DNA of 13,940 nucleotides, from assembly GCA_943349725.1 (NCBI GenBank), contig CALQZP010000023.1:1-13940 (forward strand). The letters are read 5' to 3'. The translations under genes and the position numbers were made by a program. Origin of the DNA: Candidatus Nomurabacteria bacterium. Lineage in GTDB: Bacteria; Patescibacteriota; Minisyncoccia; Phycocordibacterales; UBA10002. Numbering within the stretch: position 1 is the first letter of the stretch; every line of letters begins with the position of its first letter. The notes beneath the pieces are model-generated. The model ran no database searches, was not told the DNA's origin, and saw only the letters and a list, made by a program, of their open reading frames with translations. Below, in pieces: positions 6,115 through 11,045 of this stretch.

Positions 6115-6145
6115 GATAAGTTTCTGTGTGTCGCAGAGTTTATCC
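6114..6145 (+). terminator. stem-loop after the prfB relic
   Basis: GGATAA (6114-6119) pairs with TTATCC (6140-6145), with inner CTG/CAG pairs at 6124-6126/6134-6136. It begins at the last base of the relic's stop codon, as expected for the native terminator of an earlier prfB gene. There is no T-run afterwards. Confidence 0.45.
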
Positions 6146-6158
6146 GGAGGTCAAGGTG

Positions 6159-6848
6159 TCAGGCCTTAATCTCTCGCCGGACGCGGTTGTCCAAGGACAT
6201 ATATAGTGCCAAAGCTCCGCCTACATAAAAAAGCATAACGAAAGGCAAAGCTTCTTCTGTCGGCATAGCAGCATTTTCAGAATAAGCTACTAAATAATAA
6301 AAGAGTCCAGATCCGGCCATAAATGATATTCCAAGCCATAAAGGCGGTGCGTCACTGTAAACAATAAACCTGCCCCCGCCATATAAGCGTGGCGCGTATG
6401 AAATCACTAGAGCAAGAATCGAGCTTACAAGGTAGAAAAGTTCCGGCGCGACAAGGTGTGCTTGGGGAAATTGATAAGAAATGACAACAGGAAGCACTGC
6501 CAGTAAGGAAGGAATCCATTTTGGGATGTTCCTAAAGTTATTTAGAGATTGCAGTACCTGGGCTTCCATAGCAATCAGTCCAAGAACGGACATCGCAGTA
6601 AGAAAAATAATTATCCACGAAGGACTTATTTGAGAGGTTATTATCAAAGATAAAATTACAACAATCAAAACGAATCTTGTAGCAGAGAGCAGGCCACATG
6701 CAACTACTGCCCCAATGATAACAATCGAACTGACCATTATGACAGAACCTTGTTCGTTGCTGAATAGGCTGGCGAAAACAAAACTGTTTGCCAGTTGAAA
6801 AATCTTGACTACTAAAAATAGAGAAATTATGAAAATCGAAGAACGCAT
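6159..6848 (-). CDS. polytopic membrane protein of unknown function
   Basis: A 229-residue, very hydrophobic protein with about seven or eight predicted membrane helices (roughly 4-25, 34-53, 58-73, 77-95, 113-128, 134-152, 170-188, 203-218). The tail is short and basic (R-V-R-R-E-I-K). No catalytic motif or transporter signature is recognisable. It ends with TGA. It lies 50 nt behind another small membrane protein on the same strand and is probably co-transcribed with it. No clear Shine-Dalgarno precedes the ATG at 6848. Both genes are more AT-rich than the surrounding ones, which may mark them as acquired. Confidence 0.75.
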   Translation of the reverse strand: MRSSIFIISLFLVVKIFQLANSFVFASLFSNEQGSVIMVSSIVIIGAVVACGLLSATRFVLIVVILSLIITSQISPSWIIIFLTAMSVLGLIAMEAQVLQSLNNFRNIPKWIPSLLAVLPVVISYQFPQAHLVAPELFYLVSSILALVISYAPRLYGGGRFIVYSDAPPLWLGISFMAGSGLFYYLVAYSENAAMPTEEALPFVMLFYVGGALALYMSLDNRVRREIKA

Positions 6849-6898
6849 AATAGATGTGCATCACTAATCACTAAGTATGGCGTAGATTGACTAGCTCT

Positions 6899-7285
6899 TT
6901 AACCAGCCACAAAAGCACCGAATGGCAAAATTTTTTGCCAGATATAACCTAAAAGGACTCCGAGAAGCATCACCCATACAACGGTTATCACATTGTGTTT
7001 GATTGACGGCTTTTGCTCCAATGCGGTTGCTTCAGAACCATCTACGGGATTTCCAATAGGTTCAAGTCTTTCTGTCGGTTGAGTAAATAGAATAATGAAA
7101 ATCGGGACGGCAAGATAAAACAGCAAAAAACTAAAATCAAGGCTACTCACAGGGCTTATTCCTACAGCACTGTAAGCATTCGACAAGCTAGGATTGAGAT
7201 TGAAATCTGAACTCAAGATAAAAGAGCCTGCGAATACCGCTATGAACGACAGTATACGAACTATGTGTATCAGGGATTGCTTCAT
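6899..7285 (-). CDS. small membrane protein, three predicted helices
   Basis: A 128-residue protein with hydrophobic segments at about 7-25, 50-68 and 98-121. A polar loop of about 30 residues rich in Glu/Pro (69-95) separates the last two. No family is recognised. The first gene of a likely two-gene unit with the 229-residue membrane protein. On the minus strand a TATACT box ends 11 nt before the ATG, inside a perfect palindrome (7297-7318), which suggests a regulated promoter with a leader of a few nucleotides. Confidence 0.7.
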   Translation of the reverse strand: MKQSLIHIVRILSFIAVFAGSFILSSDFNLNPSLSNAYSAVGISPVSSLDFSFLLFYLAVPIFIILFTQPTERLEPIGNPVDGSEATALEQKPSIKHNVITVVWVMLLGVLLGYIWQKILPFGAFVAG

Positions 7286-7296
7286 TGCACTAGTAC

Positions 7297-7318
7297 AGTA
7301 TACATGTAAATGTATACT
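7297..7318. promoter_or_regulatory. operator-like palindrome overlapping the -10 box
   Basis: AGTATACAT (7297-7305) and ATGTATACT (7310-7318) are perfect 9-bp inverted half-sites around GTAA. One half contains the minus-strand TATACT that would serve the gene starting at 7285. The symmetry, the length near 22 bp and the overlap with the -10 box are what a dimeric repressor site looks like. Alternatively it is an AT-rich hairpin ending the upstream AbiEii-like gene, whose stop is at 7335. Confidence 0.55.
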
Positions 7319-7334
7319 AAATGGTGGCTACAAC

Positions 7335-8000
7335 TTACTTTATGTCAAGCAGTTTTTTAGTGATGCGCGGGACTTCGGTGCGGAAATATTTTTTTACCTG
7401 TTCCCAACTCGCGTCAAAAAGGAGAGTTGGCATGGGGTCACTTTCAGCTTCAGCAAAGAAGTTAAGACTTTTGAGAAAATGCGGAATGTTCAGGTTTTTA
7501 CGGGGATAATGACTTTGAACTCGGTTAAGAATTTCCTCAAGTGGTTCGCGATTTTGTACATACCAATATAAATCGATAAAGTCGCGCTTCCGGCATCGTT
7601 GGCTTATAGCTATTATTTTCATAACAGCGATGTCCTCCGGCAAAAGAATCTTAACAGTTCCGAACCGCGCGTATTTTCCCGACGATACAAAAAAGGGATA
7701 GGCGATAAAACTTGCCTTTGCGCCCAGATATTCCCCGTACAGTGTTCCCGTATCCTTTGAAGTGGTGTCCCAGTTTTCCGTATTGAGAAGCGTTCGCTCA
7801 AGTTTCAAGTCATCAAATTCTTTTTTAGAAGTGAAAAAGTCAAGGTCAACTGACTGCCGATGCCCGACTTGAAGCGCAAGCGCGGTTCCACCCGCGAGAT
7901 ACCAGCCTTCCTCGTTAAAGAGGGGCATTTTTGAAAATGATTCAAGTGCAGACTTTGTTCTTGAAGGTAACGCTTCAAAATGGAAAGTTGATTGTTCCAT
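7335..8000 (-). CDS. AbiEii/AbiGii-type nucleotidyltransferase (toxin-like)
   Basis: A 221-residue protein of the nucleotidyltransferase group found in AbiE-type systems. Motif one is G-G-T-A-L-A-L (37-43). The metal-binding pair follows in S-V-D52-L-D54-F-F. A later I-A-V-M-K-I-I-A-I-S-Q-R ... K-R-D-F-I-D-L-Y-W (124-146) matches the family's conserved Lys and R-D-x-x-D-L block. Known members transfer nucleotides to tRNA or other targets and stop growth, some as abortive phage defence. Here the catalytic Asp pair is intact, so activity is plausible. The gene starts 9 nt after the stop of the small partner (8010-8270), the usual antitoxin-first order. Whether it is a toxin or a housekeeping transferase cannot be told from sequence. 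Confidence 0.88.
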   Translation of the reverse strand: MEQSTFHFEALPSRTKSALESFSKMPLFNEEGWYLAGGTALALQVGHRQSVDLDFFTSKKEFDDLKLERTLLNTENWDTTSKDTGTLYGEYLGAKASFIAYPFFVSSGKYARFGTVKILLPEDIAVMKIIAISQRCRKRDFIDLYWYVQNREPLEEILNRVQSHYPRKNLNIPHFLKSLNFFAEAESDPMPTLLFDASWEQVKKYFRTEVPRITKKLLDIK

Positions 8001-8009
8001 GATTATGAA

Positions 8010-8270
8010 TTACGCAAAAACAGGTTCCCACAAGGCCTTTGATTTGCGTTGCAATACCCGCGATTTTTTTACAATATCCTGAATAAGGTGTTTCGGATAA
8101 CATCCTGATACCCATCGCACCTCTTCATCGTTCCCCAAATCAAGAATTCGCTCAATGATGTAGCGGGCGTGTTTTTCGGGGTCAATCGTTTTTGTGTCCA
8201 CATCCCAAAAGAGCGCCTGACGAAAGGTGATAGTTGGTTTTTTTACTGCTTGCTGGGCGACTTCTTTCAT
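8010..8270 (-). CDS. small partner protein (antitoxin-like, DUF6922-type)
   Basis: An 86-residue soluble protein with A-L-F-W-D-V-D (19-25), H-A-R-Y-I-I-E-R-I-L-D-L-G (34-46) and V-R-W-V-x-x-x-Y (51-58). This arrangement is typical of the small proteins encoded just before AbiEii-like nucleotidyltransferases (I recall it as DUF6922; not checked). The family is taken to be the antitoxin or regulator, but there is no DNA-binding motif I can prove. The ATG at 8270 is preceded by an extended -10 box ending 6 nt upstream, so the mRNA is leaderless. A divergent -10 box lies about 20 bp away on the other strand. Confidence 0.8.
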   Translation of the reverse strand: MKEVAQQAVKKPTITFRQALFWDVDTKTIDPEKHARYIIERILDLGNDEEVRWVSGCYPKHLIQDIVKKSRVLQRKSKALWEPVFA

Positions 8271-8276
8271 GGGTGC

Positions 8277-8285
8277 ATTATACCA
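8277..8285 (-). promoter_or_regulatory. extended -10 promoter of the AbiEii-like pair
   Basis: On the minus strand TGG-TATAAT ends 6 nt before the ATG at 8270. No clear -35 is seen, as often with extended -10 promoters. Confidence 0.65.
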
Positions 8286-8302
8286 TATTTTGTTAGGAAA
8301 TG

Positions 8303-8311
8303 TGGTACACT
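8303..8311 (+). promoter_or_regulatory. extended -10 promoter of the interrupted secreted-protein gene
   Basis: TGG-TACACT ends 7 nt before the ATG at 8319, divergent to the toxin-antitoxin-like promoter. If active it now transcribes the structured insert that follows. Confidence 0.5.
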
Positions 8312-8344
8312 GTTCGCAATGAAACGAGCTGGTTTAATTCACCG

Positions 8345-8369
8345 ATACCCCGTCAGCTTGCTGCGGGGT
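8345..8369. repeat. hairpin repeat with TCAGCTTGCTG core, copy 1
   Basis: CCCCG (8348-8352) pairs with CGGGG (8364-8368), with inner CAGC/GCTG pairs and one bulged T. The core TCAGCTTGCTG is identical to copy 2 while the stem differs in a compensating way. An alternative stem CCCGTCA (8349-8355) with TGACGGG (8369-8375) excludes the first. Confidence 0.75.
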
Positions 8370-8513
8370 GACGGGAATGAGGGAAGGGGGTCGGGGAAAC
8401 GGTAGTTTCCCCGTGGCGGAAAGCAGCGAGGCTTTGCGAGCGCTGAAAACCGAGGGGTTCTCAGAAAATGTGTTCGCCTAATACCTCGTCAGCTTGCTGC
8501 GAGGATAGGACGA
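8346..8513. mobile_element. structured GC-rich insert bounded by two hairpin repeats
   Basis: About 165 bp, much more GC-rich than its flanks, bounded on both sides by TCAGCTTGCTG-core hairpins. It contains a perfect 8-bp stem GGGGAAAC/GTTTCCCC (8393-8400/8405-8412) and a CAGCG/CGCTG stem near 8424-8446. CGA occurs at 8343-8345 and 8511-8513, a possible 3-bp target duplication. Removing the insert (168 bp, 56 codons) restores a continuous signal-peptide reading frame. It encodes no protein of its own. It could be a non-autonomous element or a transcribed structured RNA. Confidence 0.5.
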
Positions 8514-8522
8514 ACACATTTT
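8465..8522. repeat. long nested hairpin at the insert's right junction
   Basis: AAAATGTGTTCG (8465-8476) is a perfect 12-bp complement of CGAACACATTTT (8511-8522), enclosing hairpin repeat copy 2. One arm lies in the insert and the other in the interrupted gene. It could terminate transcripts from either side. Confidence 0.8.
8481..8506. repeat. hairpin repeat with TCAGCTTGCTG core, copy 2
   Basis: CCTCG (8484-8488) pairs with CGAGG (8500-8504) around the same core as copy 1. The C-to-T change in the left arm is matched by G-to-A in the right arm, so the stem is preserved. Confidence 0.75.
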
Positions 8523-8686
8523 ATTGTCATATCGTGCTTTCTCTTTTTTGCATTTACTCCCGTTTTACCTGTGGAGGCTGAATCATTTTGGCCGGATGAA
8601 TCACAACCAACTTATCCGCAGGTTGATTTATATCTGTCACATTATAACAACGAAATAACCACAACATCAAAATGCGTAGAAGCGGG

Positions 8687-9184
8687 TCAAGAGAGTTGCT
8701 CGCAATATGTGTACCAAAGTCTAAAAGAATCGAGAGACGAATCTAGAGGAAAAGGCCCCGGTAACATCCTTTGAGTAATGAGGTGGATGTGATAGGTCAA
8801 GAATCCGGCGTAGACAAAGAGCGTCAGTTGGTAAGTTCTGCTTAGCGCAAAAAAGATGAAAACCGTCGCGCCAAGAACCAGTTGTTCAGTGAACGCCATG
8901 AGGAATAAGCTCCTTTCATCAAGTGTGCCGATGTCAGAACCCGTCCACTGGATGATTGCTCCCTCAAGGTGGGCAATCCGGACAAACAACCAATATCCTA
9001 CGAGGAAGGCAAGAGCCGCGAGAATAGGCACAAACCATTTGTTTGCTCGCGCCAGCCGAAGAATCTTTTTTAGATATTCTCCAGCGAATAGGATTGGATG
9101 CATATGACTTGACGGATTCAATGGATCCGGCAACAAGGGTGGACGCATTGGTTGCACAGGTTTACTTTGCTCTGTTTCTTCCAT
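8687..9184 (-). pseudogene. truncated copy of the PG-binding membrane protein
   Basis: The frame from the ATG at 9184 repeats residues 1-142 of the protein at 4435-5979, up to Q-R-M-L-P just after the third helix. At 8757 it runs into the antisense of the interrupted secreted-protein gene, adding 23 unrelated residues before a TGA at 8687. Three membrane helices remain; helices 4-5, the PG-binding domain and the C-terminal domain are lost. The -10 box (9193-9198) and the start are kept, so a 165-residue product could still be made. Differences from the intact gene cluster around residues 98-107 (A-F-T-E-Q-L-V versus A-L-I-E-Q-V-I). Confidence 0.8.
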
Positions 9185-9203
9185 AGGCTTAAAGTATAAC
9201 ATC
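8758..9203. repeat. 446-bp duplicated segment, copy B
   Basis: Ungapped match to 5553-5998 in the same orientation. The right boundary falls just upstream of the -10 box, so the -35 region was not copied. Confidence 0.93.
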
Positions 9204-9241
9204 AAGGAAGAAGATGTCAGTGTACTGTACCCCTAGCGCTG

Positions 9242-9270
9242 TTGCTTTTTGAGCGTAATCGTGCCATAAT
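9242..9270 (+). promoter_or_regulatory. promoter of the small secreted orphan
   Basis: TTGCTT (9242-9247) and CATAAT (9265-9270) with a 17-nt spacer. The ATG is 42 nt downstream and AAAGGA (9304-9309) lies just before it. This is the only gene here with both a leader and a Shine-Dalgarno-like site. Confidence 0.6.
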
Positions 9271-9312
9271 AATGGCCGTGTTCTTCAACTAAAACAAAAA
9301 AAGAAAGGAAAA

Positions 9313-9714
9313 ATGAAAAAGCTACTCGTTTTGGGTGTGCTTCTCGGAGTTTCCTTTCTTTGGGTAGGTCTTCCTCGGAAGGCGTGCTATAGAGGAAACT
9401 TTGAAGGTTATGTTGTTCAGGTGGACAACGTAACCAAGTTCGGGAAGACAACGAGCTTCGTTGTCCTGCGGGTTTCCCATGAGAAGCCTCCGACCGTCAT
9501 GGGGCACTATGCGGAAACTGGGTGTGAGTTTCTCATACTTGACCAGCCTCACCGGTTTGCGGCGGAACCCGCAAAGTCTTCGGACAAAGTCATCAAGCAT
9601 GCGTGGTACTTGCTTGAGCAAGGACGGATTGCCGTTCAGAAGGACGAGAATATCGTCCAAAAGTCGGTGATTCCACTTTGGACAAGATTCGTTCGTTTTT
9701 CATGGCTTTTGTAA
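9313..9714 (+). CDS. small exported or membrane-anchored protein, unknown family
   Basis: A 133-residue protein with an N-terminal hydrophobic segment (M-K-K-L-L-V-L-G-V-L-L-G, about 3-20) acting as signal peptide or anchor; no lipobox is seen. The rest is compact with C25 and C71 and strand-rich stretches such as G-Y-V-V-Q-V-D-N-V-T-K-F and T-T-S-F-V-V-L-R-V, hinting at a small beta-barrel (OB-like) fold. A helical segment follows (S-S-D-K-V-I-K-H-A-W-Y-L-L-E-Q-G). No family is recognised. It stands alone, with its own leadered promoter and a terminator hairpin overlapping its stop codon, so it is a single-gene unit. The start at 9313 is supported by AAAGGA a few bases upstream. Confidence 0.75.
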   Translation: MKKLLVLGVLLGVSFLWVGLPRKACYRGNFEGYVVQVDNVTKFGKTTSFVVLRVSHEKPPTVMGHYAETGCEFLILDQPHRFAAEPAKSSDKVIKHAWYLLEQGRIAVQKDENIVQKSVIPLWTRFVRFSWLL

Positions 9715-9743
9715 ACCGCCGTTTCAGAAATGATACGGCGGTT
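9714..9743 (+). terminator. hairpin terminator of the small orphan gene
   Basis: AACCGCCGT (9714-9722) pairs perfectly with ACGGCGGTT (9735-9743) around 12 nt, starting at the last base of the stop codon. The following bases are only moderately T-rich. Confidence 0.65.
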
Positions 9744-9779
9744 CTTCATGTCTGTTTAAGACTTACGCGTCTTTTCTGG

Positions 9780-9878
9780 ATTCTCCCTTTCCTAAAGGGA
9801 GCACTGCATTCTTATGCAGGAGGGATTTAAATCCTCCACCTCGGAAGACCTCGGCACCTCCTTTAGAAAAGGAGGAAT
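9780..9878. repeat. multi-hairpin dispersed repeat, copy 2 (inverted)
   Basis: The reverse complement aligns with 3406-3505 along its whole length: near-identical through the three promoter-proximal hairpins, with a different middle (CCTCGGAAGACCTCGG here). Like copy 1 it stands upstream of a TATACT leaderless promoter, but in the opposite orientation relative to it. Confidence 0.85.
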
Positions 9879-9952
9879 AAATCTTAGCTACATCAGTCCT
9901 ACATATTTCATCTTGTCCACAAACGCACCTGTGTATGTCTTCTATAAAGAGC

Positions 9953-9958
9953 TATACT
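9953..9958 (+). promoter_or_regulatory. -10 box of the secreted-protein operon
   Basis: TATACT ends 6 nt before the ATG at 9965; no convincing -35. It predicts a leaderless transcript for the three-gene operon. Confidence 0.6.
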
Positions 9959-9964
9959 TAACCC

Positions 9965-11035
9965 ATGAAGTCCGTTTTAGTACCGAGATGTTTCTTGGCG
10001 ATTTTCGGATTCGCCGTTGTTTTCTTGCTGTTGTCTTCGCATGCACAAGCGGAGACAAAAGAGCCAAAGAAAATAGTCCGCGCCGTCTACCAGAGTGGCC
10101 TTGTTCTACATGAAGAACCCGCGGGCACTGTTCTCGCCAATCCTTCAGTTTGTTTGCCGAAAGATGAAGGGGCCAAAGCGTACGACTACCCGAAACGGCT
10201 TGCCGATACCGTGGCCAAAGCAAACACACGGATGACCGCGCAGGTACTTGAGTTTAAGATGGCGGGGTTTGAAAAGAGTATTTCACTTCTCGATAGAAAC
10301 ATCGCGTTTGTTACGGGCACCATTGACCGCTTGAAAAGCCTACCGGGCGCGATTGCGTATCTTCTCCCGATTGGAGCGGAGCAAACCGATCAGTATCAGG
10401 GCGCGGAGTTTGCCGGGAAATGCTACAAGGCTCCCGATGCGCAGATGTTCGGCAACCCCGATGCTCTCGGAGACCTCAAACAAAAGTTCGATAGCGGTAT
10501 TATGTATTTGGCATCTTCGGCGGACCAGGAAAGAGGGTTGAAGAGAGAATTGCCGGATGCGGTCCGCAGGCTCGCCACGCTTGACGCGAATACGAAGCTT
10601 TCAAAGAAGGAGAAAGAAAAGCTTACGGCAGAAATTGCCGATGAGGTGATGAAAAAAGTGGAGGACTTTATTGGAGTTGACCCGGTTACGGCCGCCCTTG
10701 TCGCGCCGGCAAGTTTTGGTTCGAAGGGGGGACTACTTGCCACCACACCCTCCGTAACGCTTACCGAGACCACGGGAGAATGCAAATACGACTTGATTTT
10801 GGGCATCGGACTAAAGGCAAAGGTGTACAACATTACGGTGGACGCCATATCGGCATCTCATACATTTCAGAAATGTCTGCCCGAAAAAGCGGCCATTGCG
10901 ATGATGAAGGACCAACTTGTGGCAAAAAAGAAACTGCTTCAAACCGCCCGGGCAAAATATGCGAAAGAGCTCGCGGGAGCGGGGGAGAAGCTTGACGCGC
11001 TACAGAAAGCTAAGCCACAGTATTTTGGGGATTAG
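9965..11035 (+). CDS. secreted protein of unknown function, operon gene 1
   Basis: A 356-residue exported protein. The signal peptide (hydrophobic 9-25) ends in A-Q-A|E near residue 29. The mature part has four cysteines (C63, C153, C273, C304), probably two disulfides. It is mostly helical: about 75-130, 165-235 with a Lys/Glu-rich segment (K-L-S-K-K-E-K-E-K-L, 211-220), and a long amphipathic C-terminal helix (308-348) that may form a coiled coil. No membrane helix follows the signal peptide and no catalytic motif is seen. The next gene begins 10 nt after the stop. Base composition is GC-balanced, like the rest of the operon. A structural or chaperone-like envelope partner for the two downstream proteins is possible but unproven. 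Confidence 0.85.
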   Translation: MKSVLVPRCFLAIFGFAVVFLLLSSHAQAETKEPKKIVRAVYQSGLVLHEEPAGTVLANPSVCLPKDEGAKAYDYPKRLADTVAKANTRMTAQVLEFKMAGFEKSISLLDRNIAFVTGTIDRLKSLPGAIAYLLPIGAEQTDQYQGAEFAGKCYKAPDAQMFGNPDALGDLKQKFDSGIMYLASSADQERGLKRELPDAVRRLATLDANTKLSKKEKEKLTAEIADEVMKKVEDFIGVDPVTAALVAPASFGSKGGLLATTPSVTLTETTGECKYDLILGIGLKAKVYNITVDAISASHTFQKCLPEKAAIAMMKDQLVAKKKLLQTARAKYAKELAGAGEKLDALQKAKPQYFGD

Positions 11036-11045
11036 TTTGCGAAGT

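Larger units (their letters stand above)
8319..8757 (+). pseudogene. secreted-protein gene, interrupted in the signal peptide and truncated
   Basis: The frame starts ATG AAA CGA GCT (M-K-R-A-G-L-I-H-R), reaches a TAG at 8403 inside a structured GC-rich insert, and resumes in the same frame after it. The resumed part reads T-H-F-I-V-I-S-C-F-L-F-F-A-F-T-P-V-L-P-V-E-A|E-S-F-W-P-D. Joined, the two parts make a textbook signal peptide (basic n-region, hydrophobic core, V-E-A|E cleavage). The mature part (two Cys about nine residues apart, near 8672-8699) then stops at 8757, where the duplicated membrane-protein fragment begins; the frame ends artificially at 8774. It therefore has a 5' insertion and a lost 3' end. 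A GTG-started 67-codon fragment (8571-8774) alone would lack the signal peptide. The family of the mature domain is not recognised. Confidence 0.6.

Noticed and set aside
8571..8774. Independent 67-codon gene with GTG start
   Set aside because: The frame is open upstream and encodes a signal-peptide core; better explained as the surviving part of an interrupted gene whose last codons come from unrelated duplicated sequence.
9814..10113. 99-codon open frame before the secreted operon
   Set aside because: It reads through the hairpin repeat and then overlaps the signal-peptide gene in another frame, with no start signal.
10917..11045. 43-codon N-terminal extension of the 610-residue protein
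   Set aside because: It overlaps the end of the preceding gene and buries the signal peptide; the ATG at 11046 gives a normal one and a 10-nt gap.
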